Origin: Synergistes jonesii | Lineage (GTDB): Bacteria > Synergistota > Synergistia > Synergistales > Synergistaceae | NCBI RefSeq assembly: GCF_000712295.1 | Contig: NZ_JMKI01000036.1 | Location: forward strand, 124,001-188,000 | Length of the DNA stretch: 64,000 bases | Direction of reading: 5' to 3' | Shown: in pieces, positions 20,105-28,991 of the stretch | Layout of the letters: each line of letters begins with the position of its first letter | Numbering within the stretch: position 1 is the stretch's first letter | Made by a program: the position numbers and the translations under genes | The notes under the pieces: model-generated | What the model was told of the DNA's origin: nothing | The model's input: only the letters and a program-made list of their open reading frames with translations | Database searches by the model: none

Positions 20105-21472
20105 CTACGACAGAAATACTTTCTTTGCCGCAGAACGCGATATTTCGATGCCATGCTCGATGTCTGACACCGGAACATTGAGTGCCGGACGGAAGCGGAC
20201 GGTCTTCGCGCCGCAGCCGAGAATAAGCATTCCCTCATTGCGGCATTCAGCAAGGAACTTGTCGCGCAGTTCGCCGGTCTTTATGTCGTATGCGCACATC
20301 AGTCCTTTGCCGCGGACATTGCTGATGAATTCCGGGAACTCTGCCTGAAGTTTCTGCAGCCCCTTCATAAGCGCAGGCCCCGCCGTGTTCGACACGTAAT
20401 CAAGGATGTTGTCGTCGCGGTATATTTCAAGGTAACGCTGCGCGCGTACCATGTCAACGAGGTTGCCACCCCAGGTGGAGTTGATGCGGCTCGAAACGTT
20501 GAAGCAGTTCTGCTCGTTTTCATCTACGCGCGGACCCGCAACCACGCCGCAGACCTGCGCCTTCTTCGCAAACGCGAAGAGATCCGGCTTTACCGGGAAA
20601 TGATGCTGCCACGCCCACATCTTGCCGGTGATGCCCATGCCGCACTGGACTTCGTCGAAGATGAGCATTATTTCGCTCTCATCACAGATGTTGCGCAGCT
20701 GTTGGAAGAACTCGGTGCGGAAATGGTTGTCTCCGCCTTCGCCCTGTATCGTCTCGATTATTATCGCGCAGTGTCCGTCGGGGTCGTTTGCGATTGCATT
20801 CTTAATCTGCTTAATTGACTGCGCTTCGAGCCATTCGGTCTCCTCAAGATGCTCTTCGGGCGGGAAGAATATTTTGGGATTGATCACCCGCGGCCAGTCC
20901 GTAAACTTAGCATAGCGCTGGTGTTTGTTCGGGTCGTGGGTGTTCGTCACGGAAAGCGTGTAGCCGGAGCGTCCGTGGAACGCTTCATTGAAGTGAATTA
21001 TTTTCGTACCTTTGCGGCCGCTGAACGCCCCGCCAAGCGTTATTTTACCCTTTTTGATGAGCTTCTGGACTTTCCAGTCCATCGCGATCTTGAAGCAATT
21101 CTCTACTGCAAGCGTGCCGTAGTCGATGAGGAACAGGTGCTCGAAGCCCTCCGGCATCGCTATCTCATGGAACGTCTTCACGAATTCCGCCATGTCCTCC
21201 GTGTAGATGTCGGAGTTCGCGACCTTGTTGATCGCGGAGCGGAATACTTTCTCCTTGAATTCGGGGGTGTCGAGCTTAGGGTGGTTCATTCCGAACGGCG
21301 CGGACGCGAAGAACGTGTAGAAATCGAGCCAGTTTTTGCCTGTGTCGGCGTCAATGATGTGGCTGCCCTTTGATTTTTCCATGTCTATAACGATGTCGAA
21401 GCCGTCGCGGAGCATGACGCTTTCGATTGTCTTGAACACGTCCTTCGGCGCCACTGAACAGGTTAATTTCAT
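20105..21472 (-). CDS. lat: L-lysine 6-aminotransferase (class III, PLP)
   Basis: A protein of about 455 residues that moves the epsilon-amino group of lysine to 2-oxoglutarate, giving 2-aminoadipate semialdehyde. It resembles Lat enzymes of actinomycetes and related anaerobes. Key parts are LFLIDYGTLAVENCFKIAMDWK, the PLP aspartate in MLIFDEVQCGMGITGK, and the PLP lysine in FAFAKKAQVCG. The ATG at 21472 was chosen because AGGAGG stands nine bases upstream; the longer frame to 21523 has no such signal. It lies in a minus-strand run with a ferredoxin, a flavoprotein and another class III aminotransferase, which suggests amino-acid breakdown. Confidence 0.88.
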   Translation of the reverse strand: MKLTCSVAPKDVFKTIESVMLRDGFDIVIDMEKSKGSHIIDADTGKNWLDFYTFFASAPFGMNHPKLDTPEFKEKVFRSAINKVANSDIYTEDMAEFVKTFHEIAMPEGFEHLFLIDYGTLAVENCFKIAMDWKVQKLIKKGKITLGGAFSGRKGTKIIHFNEAFHGRSGYTLSVTNTHDPNKHQRYAKFTDWPRVINPKIFFPPEEHLEETEWLEAQSIKQIKNAIANDPDGHCAIIIETIQGEGGDNHFRTEFFQQLRNICDESEIMLIFDEVQCGMGITGKMWAWQHHFPVKPDLFAFAKKAQVCGVVAGPRVDENEQNCFNVSSRINSTWGGNLVDMVRAQRYLEIYRDDNILDYVSNTAGPALMKGLQKLQAEFPEFISNVRGKGLMCAYDIKTGELRDKFLAECRNEGMLILGCGAKTVRFRPALNVPVSDIEHGIEISRSAAKKVFLS

Positions 21473-21525
21473 CTTAAATACCTCCTGCCTGTGCCGCTTC
21501 GGGCACAAGGGTCTGTTTTTCATAT

Positions 21526-21582
21526 CAAAGCCGCCGCCGCACGGCTGGAGTAGGCAGGGTTTGGTTTGCGTGCGGCGGTGGC
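21526..21582 (-). terminator. Hairpin after the ferredoxin gene
   Basis: GCCGCCGCCGCACG (21530-21543) pairs with CGTGCGGCGGTGGC (21569-21582). On the minus strand only a short CTTT follows, so it may be a weak terminator or a transcript-stabilising hairpin. Confidence 0.55.
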
Positions 21583-21596
21583 GTTTTCAGTTTTTG

Positions 21597-21773
21597 TTAC
21601 GCCTGCCTGATAGCTCCGGCGGGGCAGTCCTCAAAAGCCATCTGGGCCTTTTCGGAATTGCTCTCTGCTTTGACTACCTTTGCCTTTTCGCCGTCCATCT
21701 GGAAGACGTCGGGGCAGGTCTTTACGCACCTCTTGCAGCCCAAGCACTGGGCTTCGTTAATCGTATACTTCAT
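21597..21773 (-). CDS. Small single-cluster [4Fe-4S] ferredoxin
   Basis: A 58-residue ferredoxin, electron carrier of the cytoplasm. The pattern CLGCKRCVKTCPDVF together with the distal CPAGAI is that of monocluster ferredoxins such as the Thermotoga protein, where three of the first four cysteines and the last one bind the cluster. The ATG at 21773 is preceded by GGAGGG. It lies between the flavoprotein gene and the lysine aminotransferase gene and may be their electron partner; this link is inferred from position. Confidence 0.93.
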   Translation of the reverse strand: MKYTINEAQCLGCKRCVKTCPDVFQMDGEKAKVVKAESNSEKAQMAFEDCPAGAIRQA

Positions 21774-21851
21774 GGCAATACCCTCCACAGCTTAATTAAT
21801 GTACACTGATAATTTATTTGGTTTATAAACGTTTACCGAAAAGACGCCGTG

Positions 21852-22625
21852 CTAGTCTTTTGTCGGGATGTCCTTCGTCTTCTTGATCGTCCAGGCCATG
21901 TTTTTGCCGAGTATTTCCATGATTTCCTCGCCTTCGGGGTCCTGATACTCACCCCTGCTCGTCCTGTAGCCAAGTGCGCCGCCGATCGAAACAGGCCAGT
22001 AGATCGAACCGGGGACTATCATGTTGCAGATGCCGAAGAACATCATGAGCTGTGCCCATGTGAAGTTGGCGCTCGTCCTGCGCGTTACCGCAACCGCAGC
22101 TCCTACCTTGCGGTAAAGAAGTCCGTTTTCATACCAGTTGCGCATCTCCGGTGTCGCGTTGTCAATCATTTCCTGAGCTTTGCGCTTCTGCTCGGGATCC
22201 TTCAGATAGCGGATATAATGTCCGCGTGCCTCGGCGCATATGCCTGCGCGGTCGATAAGAGCCTTGATTTTCGGGGTCGCAGATCCGAAGTACACGGGGC
22301 TTCCAAGGATAATGCCGTCAGCGGCCTTCATCTTCTCAAAGATAGGCCAGAAGTCGTCCTTGAGAGCGCAGACGTCGTACTTCGGCATCCAATACGGCGG
22401 GTGCTGGTAACCGCAGTGTGAATAACTGTAGCCATTCTCATCGCCGTCTTCCGCGCAGAGGTCATACGCGCAGCCTTCAATTCTCTTGTTGCGGAGAGGG
22501 ATGAGCTCCGTTTCGAAGCCTTCCTTTTCGCACTCTTTCAACACGATGTTCATGTAGTAATCGGTGTTGGCGTCCCTTCTCATGCTTCCGGAAATTGCTA
22601 TTACCTTGCCTAACGAATCAGCCAT
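21852..22625 (-). CDS. Flavodoxin-family (NADPH-dependent FMN reductase-like) flavoprotein
   Basis: A 257-residue protein with a flavodoxin-like fold. The FMN phosphate loop is ISGSMRRDANTDYY near the N-terminus, and the second FMN site is ILGSPVYFGSATPKIKALIDR. A Cys-containing segment (CAYDLCAEDGDENGYSYSHCGY) recalls iron-sulfur flavoproteins, but the spacing is not the usual CX2CX2CX(4-7)C. It has a GAGGAGG ribosome binding site. With the adjoining ferredoxin it may form a small redox module. The physiological substrate is unknown. Confidence 0.85.
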   Translation of the reverse strand: MADSLGKVIAISGSMRRDANTDYYMNIVLKECEKEGFETELIPLRNKRIEGCAYDLCAEDGDENGYSYSHCGYQHPPYWMPKYDVCALKDDFWPIFEKMKAADGIILGSPVYFGSATPKIKALIDRAGICAEARGHYIRYLKDPEQKRKAQEMIDNATPEMRNWYENGLLYRKVGAAVAVTRRTSANFTWAQLMMFFGICNMIVPGSIYWPVSIGGALGYRTSRGEYQDPEGEEIMEILGKNMAWTIKKTKDIPTKD

Positions 22626-22779
22626 ATTACAATTTACCTCCTCTTATTTTGTGATACTAACCCTCTTCCTCTTGTAACATTTCGCGCATGATATAACCAT
22701 TAGTGTTTTGCCTCAGTCACCTCCCAGTTTCTGCGTTTTGTCCACATACGATAAACATGCAGGCGCTTTAAACCTTGTT

Positions 22780-22858
22780 AAAAAGCGGCGCTCCGCTGCA
22801 AAAAACTCTGCCAAATCCCTGCGACGGCATATTTCACGCCGCGGAGCGCCTATTTTTA
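22780..22858 (-). terminator. Long-loop hairpin after the aminotransferase gene
   Basis: GGCGCTCCGC (22787-22796) pairs with GCGGAGCGCC (22841-22850) around a 44-base loop. On the minus strand GCTTTTTAA follows. On the plus strand TATTTTTATT follows. Confidence 0.55.
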
Positions 22859-24181
22859 TTTTTCTACAGCCGCTATTGATTCGCTCAGCGCCCGCAGCGT
22901 CTCCTTGACATCAGCTTCTGTGTGCGATGCAGACATCATGACCGACGGTTCGTTGCCTGACATATCCTTCAGTATTCCTCTGTTAACCATTTCAAACGAG
23001 AGCTTTTCCATGTAGACGAAATCGACGTAGTTCAGCACATCACGGTAACTGCTTATCTTTTCCTTGTCGGTCTTAGCAAACCAGAAGACGCCTGGGAAGC
23101 CCTGCACGACAAAGTGATATTTGCTCTCTGTCTCAAGCGTTTTCTTTATGCCGTCGAACAATTCCTGACCGCGCTTTTCATATGCGCTCCACACTTCGTC
23201 CTTCGCAAGTTCGTCAAGTGTCGCAATCGCAGCCGCCGTAGCTATCGGGTTGGCATTGTATGTTCCGCCGTGCGGGACCTTGCCTTTGCCAGGACCTATC
23301 AGACTCATGATTTCACATTTACCGCCGAATCCTGCCAGCGGATAACCGTTGCTCATGGCCTTTGCGTAGGCGCTGATATCCGGAACTACGCCGAAACGCT
23401 CTACCGCGCCGCCTCTCGCGATTCGGAAACCAGCTTTTACTTCGTCAAATATAAGAACGATGCCGTACTTGTCGCAGAGGTCACGGAGAAATTTCAAATA
23501 CCCTTCCTTCGGCAGAAGCACGCCGTTGTCCAGCATAAGGGGTTCGGTAACTATTGCAGCTATCTGGCTAGCATTCCTTTTTACTGTCTTTTCGAGAATT
23601 TCGAACTCATTCCACGGCTGGACAATAACTGTATCGCTGTAGCACTTGGGCACTCCTGGGCTGTAGGGAACCGCAGTCGGATTGTCAATGGGGCCCATCT
23701 CGTCAAGCGAGGGATACATTGAGAAAATAACGTCGTTATGTATGCCGTGATAGTGTCCTTCGAACTTTACTATCTTCTCTTTGCCGGTATATGCGCGGGC
23801 GAGCCTTATCGCATGCATTACAGACTCAGAGCCTGAGCATGTGAATCTGAACATCTCCACATGTTTGCAGAATTTTCCGACTCTTTCTGCCACTTCTATT
23901 TCGCGCTCATTCGAAAGTCCGAACAGCACACCATCGTCCATGACATCCCTTACTGCCTGCTGGACTTTGGGGTAGGCGTGGCCAAGGATAACCGGGCCAT
24001 AGGCCATCCTGTAGTCGATGTACTCGTTGCCGTCGACATCCCATATGTGCGAGCCTTTAGCCCTGTCTATGAAGAGCGTAGCCGGCTTCGCCCAGTAGCG
24101 GCTGTTTGACGCTACGCCGCCGGGGATATGCTTCTCTGTTCTTGCGAACAGAGCGTTCGACTTGTCAAACTTGAAAGCCAT
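22856..24181 (-). CDS. Class III PLP aminotransferase, glutamate-1-semialdehyde-aminomutase-like
   Basis: A 441-residue PLP enzyme. The PLP aspartate is in IVLIFDEVKAGFR, the Schiff-base lysine is in YAKAMSNGYPLAG, and the phosphate-binding Thr is in HGGTYNANPIA. Its fold branch is that of glutamate-1-semialdehyde aminomutase, but it is in a catabolic setting with no other haem genes, so it is more likely an aminotransferase or aminomutase for an omega- or beta-amino acid. AAGGAGG lies before the ATG. It follows the cysteine hydrolase gene by 22 bases and is surely cotranscribed with it. Confidence 0.9.
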   Translation of the reverse strand: MAFKFDKSNALFARTEKHIPGGVASNSRYWAKPATLFIDRAKGSHIWDVDGNEYIDYRMAYGPVILGHAYPKVQQAVRDVMDDGVLFGLSNEREIEVAERVGKFCKHVEMFRFTCSGSESVMHAIRLARAYTGKEKIVKFEGHYHGIHNDVIFSMYPSLDEMGPIDNPTAVPYSPGVPKCYSDTVIVQPWNEFEILEKTVKRNASQIAAIVTEPLMLDNGVLLPKEGYLKFLRDLCDKYGIVLIFDEVKAGFRIARGGAVERFGVVPDISAYAKAMSNGYPLAGFGGKCEIMSLIGPGKGKVPHGGTYNANPIATAAAIATLDELAKDEVWSAYEKRGQELFDGIKKTLETESKYHFVVQGFPGVFWFAKTDKEKISSYRDVLNYVDFVYMEKLSFEMVNRGILKDMSGNEPSVMMSASHTEADVKETLRALSESIAAVEK

Positions 24182-24203
24182 AAACTTTTCCTCCTTTGCA
24201 TTA

Positions 24204-24905
24204 TTAAAGATTATTTTTTATGAGTTCGATGATTTCATCCGAGCTCATGACTGTGCAATAAATATTGTTCATTATCGTTAGTTCCGCATCGTGCAGTTCC
24301 ATAGTTGCGGCTGCGCAGCAGTCCTCTGCGACTATTACCTTAAACCCATGATCTGCGAGGCTGCGTACTGTCGACGCTACACACTGGTCTGTAACTATGC
24401 CTGTAACAATGACAGTCTCAATGTCCATATTCCTGATGAGAGTGGCGTAATTCGTGCCTGTTACTACGCTGTCGGTAGTCTTGTTGACTACGATCTCATC
24501 CCCCATCGGCTTGAGTTCGTCGACCATCTGTGCGGCGTATGAGTTAACCGGTATAAGCATATTGTTCCAGCCGGGCGTCTTTTGAACGATGCACCTGTCC
24601 TCGCCGGTTTCCTTGAGGCAGGCAATGCGCCCGTACGTAACCTCAATACCGTTTTTCCTCATGAACTCAATGAGCTTTTTTGTATTGGGAATAACCACAT
24701 CGTCAAGTCTGTCGTGGAATGGAACCCAACGATCCCATTCACCGTTTTTCTTGAAACCAAGGGCTTCGCCGAAATCCCTGAGGACAAATTCGTTCTGCAT
24801 ATCTACGACAAGCATGCACGTCCTGCGCGGGTCAATCTTAACTTCCGGCGGGTCGCCGGCTGTCGCATAATAAAATGAAACATATTTCCGTGTTGTTGCA
24901 GCCAT
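24204..24905 (-). CDS. Isochorismatase-family cysteine hydrolase
   Basis: A 233-residue hydrolase. The catalytic triad is visible: D35 in LVVDMQNEF, K142 in VVNKTTDSV and C175 in TDQCVAST. The cis-peptide preceding Cys is of the usual kind. Family members remove ammonia or carbamate from substrates such as N-carbamoylsarcosine, nicotinamide and ureidoacrylate. Being first in an operon with a class III aminotransferase, it may open a carbamoyl or amide compound whose amino product is then transaminated, as in beta-alanine or pyrimidine breakdown. That is inference. GAGGAGGAG precedes the ATG. Confidence 0.9.
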   Translation of the reverse strand: MAATTRKYVSFYYATAGDPPEVKIDPRRTCMLVVDMQNEFVLRDFGEALGFKKNGEWDRWVPFHDRLDDVVIPNTKKLIEFMRKNGIEVTYGRIACLKETGEDRCIVQKTPGWNNMLIPVNSYAAQMVDELKPMGDEIVVNKTTDSVVTGTNYATLIRNMDIETVIVTGIVTDQCVASTVRSLADHGFKVIVAEDCCAAATMELHDAELTIMNNIYCTVMSSDEIIELIKNNL

Positions 24906-25498
24906 TTAAATCTCTCCTCCTCTTTTTGTAATAGCAGCCTGTTTTTTATTTTTTTAATTTATCTTGATAAAAAACCAAAACCAAACATTAACGGATATTA
25001 AAAAACAAATCTTCTTAAGTTATTTTTCTCATTTTTCTGTCTTAATTTGCCGCTTTAATTTAATAATATTACTTTACACCAGAGTAAGAAAATTTAGTTT
25101 TTATATCTGACCAGAAAAATTAACAAATATCACCATACACAGCCGTGTATTTTTGACGCCAGACGAAAGCAGAATATACCGTCTGCATGGCTGCCGCTGC
25201 CTCGTCTGAGCGCATTTGCCCACGGCAGGCAGGCATATGAACGTATTTTAACTGTTTACGAATATGGTCAATTATGGTTGAAAAAACCTTGTTTGTCATA
25301 AAGAGGCTTGCGTGTTTGGCAAGAGACTCCGTCATGATTATTAACAAATAATGTAGGTTTTCAATAGATGCGTTACAGAGGCCAAGGTCAGATGCAAAGG
25401 CTTCCTGAGGATGAGGTTAAGGGAATTTGAACAAATAATTGCGGACATGCCTGCCTGCCGTTAATGTTTAGCCACTACGAAAAACTATAAGGAGGCTG
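24906..25498. other. Intergenic region, AT-rich, upstream of the cysteine hydrolase operon
   Basis: The first 200 bases are very AT-rich and should hold the promoter of the minus-strand operon, although no single pair of boxes stands out. The rest (25115-25498) shows only short open frames, one of 75 codons on the minus strand (25120-25347) that I do not recognise. It leads into the IS481 fragment. Confidence 0.5.
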
Positions 25499-25890
25499 GT
25501 GTCCACATTAAATAGGATAGCACAAGATGTCCGTTTCAGAAAAGCTGTAATCAAGTACGTTAAATCTTATGGCGTTAAAAAGGCTGCCATTAAGTATAAG
25601 ACCAGCAGGACTTTTGTCTACCGGTGGCTGAATAGGTATGACGGGACCGACTCTTCTCTTATGAATCTTTCTAAGCGTCCCCGCCATCACCCTGATGAAC
25701 ATTCTGAGGCAGAACTTAAGCTGATCTTCAATATGAGAAGGCGGAATGAGCACTGCGGGCTCGTCGTCCTGTGGGTCAAACTGCGAAAAAGGGGTATAGA
25801 AGAGATATCTCATCTTTGTACAGGGTGCTTGTACAGTATAGGCTTAAACGCCGAAAACTGCCAAATCCAAAGTATGTCCGAGTGGTGTAG
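25499..25890 (+). pseudogene. N-terminal fragment of an IS481-family transposase
   Basis: Starting at GTG 25499 with AAGGAGG before it, the frame encodes a helix-turn-helix domain (AAIKYKTSRTFVYRWLNRYDGTDSSL) followed by SKRPRHHPDEHSEAELKLI and HCGLVVLWVKLRKRG. A frameshift near 25800 moves the match to another frame (ISSLYRVLVQYRLKRRKLPNPKYV), which stops at 25888. The DDE catalytic domain is absent. It is a truncated relic. Confidence 0.75.
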
Positions 25891-26950
25891 AATGGAAGCA
25901 CTGCAACGGAGGTTTACATTATGGTCAGAAAGAAGCGCACACCTGAAGAAGAAGCACGCCGCGAGGCAATCCGAGCCGAGAATTGCTGAAGACCGCGGAT
26001 GTCAGCAGCATGGACGACATTCAGAATCTCTTCAAGGAAACGATCGCGGCGTTCATGGAAAACAGGCTCGACGCTGAACTTGAGGACGAACTCGGCTACG
26101 GCAGGTACGACAGCAAAAACAAGAGCACGGACAACAGCCGCAACGGACACGGCAGCAAGACCCTGCATACGCGCTTCGGCGACGTCGGCATATCAGTGCC
26201 GCTAAATCGTAACAGCGAGTTCGATCCTCAGATACCCAAGAAGAACCAGACGAGCATCAGATAAAGACATCAAGGGAAAGATACTCTCAATGTACGCCAA
26301 AGGTATGACCACCTCGGACATCGTAGCCCATATCCGCGACATATACGGCATAGATATTTCCGACACTACGGTAAGCCGCATCACCGACAGGATCTTCCGG
26401 CAGCCAAAGAATGGCAGTAGCGTCCGCTTGAAGCCGTCTACGCGGTAGTATTTCTCGACGCGATCCACTATCACGTCAGAAGCGAAGGATAGGTAGTAAA
26501 AAAGGTAGTATACATCGCCATAGGCATCGCTCTTGACAGACATAAAGACGTTCTGGGCATGTGGGTAGGAGAGAACGAAAGCGCCAAGTTCTGGGCGTCA
26601 GTTCTGAACGGCATGAAGAACCGCGGAGTCGAAGACACCTTCATTGCCTACACTGACAATCTTGCCGGGTTCTCATCCGCGATAGAGGCGGTATTTCCCC
26701 GGGCTGAGATACAGAACTGCATCATCCACCAACTCAGGAACTCCGACAAATACGTGTCCTATAAAGATTTAAAGCCGTTGACGGCCGACCTGAAAGCCGT
26801 TTACACCGCCCGTCGACGAATCTTCGGCTCTTGATGTGCTGGACGGCTTCGCTGAGAAATGGGATGCGAAGTACCCGAAGATATCAAAGTCGTGGTGGGA
26901 AAACTGGGCCGGCCTCAGTATATATTTCAAATACCCGCAGGAGATTAGAT

Positions 26951-27782
26951 AGTGTCTACACGAGAGAAGTGATATAATGGCGTCGAGAAGGGAGAGTCAT
27001 TATGAATAATGCTCAACATCGACATGATATCGACGACAAAGCATGGGCGAAACTGGAACCCATGCTGCCCGGTCAACGTGGACAGTGGGGCGGTATAGCC
27101 AAGGATAATAGGAGATTTATCAATGGGGTATTTTGGATTCTTCGCACTGGCGCGCCGTGGAGGGACTTGCCGCCCGCCTATGGGAAATGGGGCACGGTGC
27201 ATCAGCGCTTCCGCCGCTGGAGAGACAAGGGCATATGGGATAAAATCCTTGAGGCATTGATAGACGACCCTGATTACGAATGGCTCATGATAGATGCAAG
27301 CCACTGCAAGGTTCATCCGCACGCTGCCGGTGCAAGAGGCGGCAATCAGGATATGAGCCGCACAAAAGGGGGCTCAACACCAAGATTCACCTTGCCGTGG
27401 ATTCGTCTGGTATGCCGGTCAGAGTTATTATCACAGAGGGCACCAGAGCTGATTGCAAGGAAGCTGTACATCTTATTTCAGGGATAGAGGCGGAGAATCT
27501 TCTGGCGGATAGAGGCTATGATACGGCAGAGATAATATCGCACGCTACCGCCGCCGGGATGAACGTCGTGATCCCACCGAAGAAAAACCGTAAAATTCAA
27601 CGCGACTATGACCGTTATCTCTACAGGATAAGACATCTTGTAGAGAATGCGTTTCTATGGCTCAAACGCTGGAGGGGCATCGCTACACGCTATGCGAAGA
27701 ACACGGCGTCATTCTTAGCCGCCGTCCAGATCCGATGTATTGCAATTTGGCTCAATGTTTTAACATAACTCGTGTAGACACT
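26951..27782 (+). mobile_element. IS5-type (IS427-like) insertion element, apparently intact
   Basis: Perfect 14-bp inverted ends, AGTGTCTACACGAG (26951-26964) and CTCGTGTAGACACT (27769-27782), bound 832 bases. The likeness extends outward to TAGA(T/C) on both sides, with one mismatch. The element sits inside the IS256 pseudogene and so arrived later. Confidence 0.93.
27002..27768 (+). CDS. IS5-type transposase made by a -1 frameshift (two overlapping frames)
   Basis: Frame A (27002-27487) gives the N-terminal part: DDKAWAKLEPMLPGQRGQ, FINGVFWILRTGAPWRDLP and the first catalytic Asp in WLMIDASHCKVH. Frame B (to 27768) gives the rest: GLNTKIHLAVDSSGMPVRVI, the second Asp in LLADRGYDTAEII, and the acidic end RHLVENAFLWLKRWRG. 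The two join naturally at A4G5 (27364-27372), where a -1 slip turns SRTKGGST into SRTKGGLNTK. This layout is normal for the IS427 group. Both frames are undamaged, so the element is potentially active. Confidence 0.9.
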
Positions 27783-28009
27783 GTCTAGAAGACTGATGAT
27801 ATACACCACCAATACCCATAGAGGGCTTCAATCGTCAGCTGAGAAAAGTGACAAAATCAAAATCAGCCTTTCCTACAGACGACAGTCTCTTGAAAATGCT
27901 GTATTTGGCGATGAAGGACGTCACGAAGAAATGGATGGGCAGGCGTCAGGATTGGAGCGTCATCCATGCCCAGCTGGGCGTGTTCTTAGCAGAGCGCATG
28001 CCGGACTGA

Positions 28010-28362
28010 AACGGTATGGACGTGTACTATAACAGCCAGGCGCCATGCCTAGGGGGCAAGGCTCCGCTTGGCGGCTGGGTTCCAGTTGCCTTGATAAGCG
28101 GCATCGCCGGCGCTAACTTATAGACAAGGCGGCAGGGTAGTAAGCCGCTGCCGCCTGTCAAAAATCACGTTCTATTCGCACCGTTCGAGGGCGTTTACAC
28201 AAAATATGGGGAAGACCCTTTTATTCGCCGGCCTGGCTTTGTTTATTTAAAAGAGCCGTATCCAGCCGACGGGCTGAGCACGGCTCTTTGATTCAACGCG
28301 ATCCGCCGTCTTATCGAAAGCCTTCAAGCGCGCCCGTCTTTTATTGCCTGGGCGCCGCGCGG
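28010..28362. other. Right flank of the IS256 relic, with a terminator-like hairpin
   Basis: The text GTTTACACAAAATAT near 28193-28207 resembles the ends of IS256-type elements and may be the right end of the broken copy. A stem AAAGAGCCGT (28250-28259) with ACGGCTCTTT (28280-28289) looks like a bidirectional terminator. No gene is seen. Confidence 0.5.
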
Positions 28363-28623
28363 TCAGTCTGAAAGGTCGGCCAGCTTGGCCTTTACGCCTT
28401 CGAGAGCGCTGAGCTTTTTCTCAAGCTCCTTCGAGATTTCGGCGTCGCAGCAGAGCTGAAGGACCAAAAGCCCGGAGGGGGAGCACGTGCCGGGCGTCGA
28501 CTGGTCGTGCAGCCCTAGCCTCGTCATTATGGAGCAGCCGTATTCCGTCAGGATGCGCTGCACCTCGACCGCGCTTTTGCCGCGGTCGGCGATTCTTACC
28601 GCCATGATCTGATAGCAGTTCAT
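28363..28623 (-). CDS. Small ACT/NikR-C-like protein, TM1266 (iron-only hydrogenase system regulator) family
   Basis: An 86-residue protein of ferredoxin-like fold. The pattern VRIADRGKSAVEVQRILTEYG...IMTRLGLHD...LLVLQL...LEKKLSALEGVKAKL is that of the TM1266 family, often encoded beside [FeFe]-hydrogenase maturation genes. The ATG at 28623 has AGGAGAGG upstream; a longer frame to 28710 lacks support. No hydrogenase gene is in the window, so its partner here is unknown. It may bind a small ligand as other ACT-like domains do. Confidence 0.75.
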   Translation of the reverse strand: MNCYQIMAVRIADRGKSAVEVQRILTEYGCSIMTRLGLHDQSTPGTCSPSGLLVLQLCCDAEISKELEKKLSALEGVKAKLADLSD

Positions 28624-28892
28624 TATCAACCTCTCCTCTTTTTCGTATTTCGTAGCAATTAGAAAACAATTTACTTTATACAGTCTAACATATTTCAGAG
28701 GAGGAGGCAATTGAAATTTTTTGTTGTTGCTCTATGATAATGTCCCCCCATAATCGTTCTGAGATAACGCCACTATGAGGCAGATCATGATGAGTATGAC
28801 ATACAAGACCAGCTATAAAGACAGTCGAAACATCGCCCTCTCGCTGTCAGCAAAAGCAGCTTCGAAAGTTGGGAAGATTCGGATGAAACAAG

Positions 28893-28924
28893 GGCGGCCG
28901 CGAATCGCACGGTTCGCGGCCGCC
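28893..28924. terminator. Strong GC hairpin in the gap 28624-28991
   Basis: GGCGGCCGCGAA (28893-28904) pairs perfectly with TTCGCGGCCGCC (28913-28924). It follows the minus-strand secreted-protein gene and probably ends that transcript, though the T-run is weak. The rest of this 368-base gap shows no gene. Confidence 0.55.
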
Positions 28925-28991
28925 GCAGCTAAGTGGTATATATTAGAAGTCTTGTTTTTCAGCGAATTACAGGGTTCAGGCCCGCCGGTCT

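Larger units (their letters stand above)
25921..28009 (+). pseudogene. Second IS256-family transposase, frameshifted and split by an IS5-type element
   Basis: The start ATG 25921 and its GGAGGT site are intact: MVRKKRTPEEEARREAI, then a stop. The sequence goes on in other frames: TADVSSMDDIQNLFKETIAAF and FGDVGISVPLNRNSEFDPQ (25983-26264), ILSMYAKGMTTSDIVAHIRD and DTTVSRITDRIF (26266-26400), LGMWVGENESAKFW and FIAYTDNLAGFSSAIEAVFP (26559-26800), FAEKWDAKYPKI up to 26948. After the inserted element the last part resumes at about 27796 with YTTNT and the frame then gives QLRKVTKSKSAFPTDDSLLKML, MKDVTKKWMGRRQDWSVI and a stop at 28007. It is a different subtype from the copy at 9059. Confidence 0.88.

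Noticed and set aside
21473..21596. Lysine riboswitch before the lysine 6-aminotransferase gene
   Set aside because: The leader is about 120 bases and lacks the five-helix layout. The hairpin present belongs to the ferredoxin gene's end.
22856..24181. Calling this gene hemL (glutamate-1-semialdehyde aminomutase)
   Set aside because: The fold branch is shared, but the gene sits in a catabolic operon with no haem genes, and the call would not be safe from sequence alone.
25120..25347. 75-codon open frame on the minus strand
   Set aside because: No recognisable domain or strong binding site. It may be transposon debris but cannot be supported as a gene.
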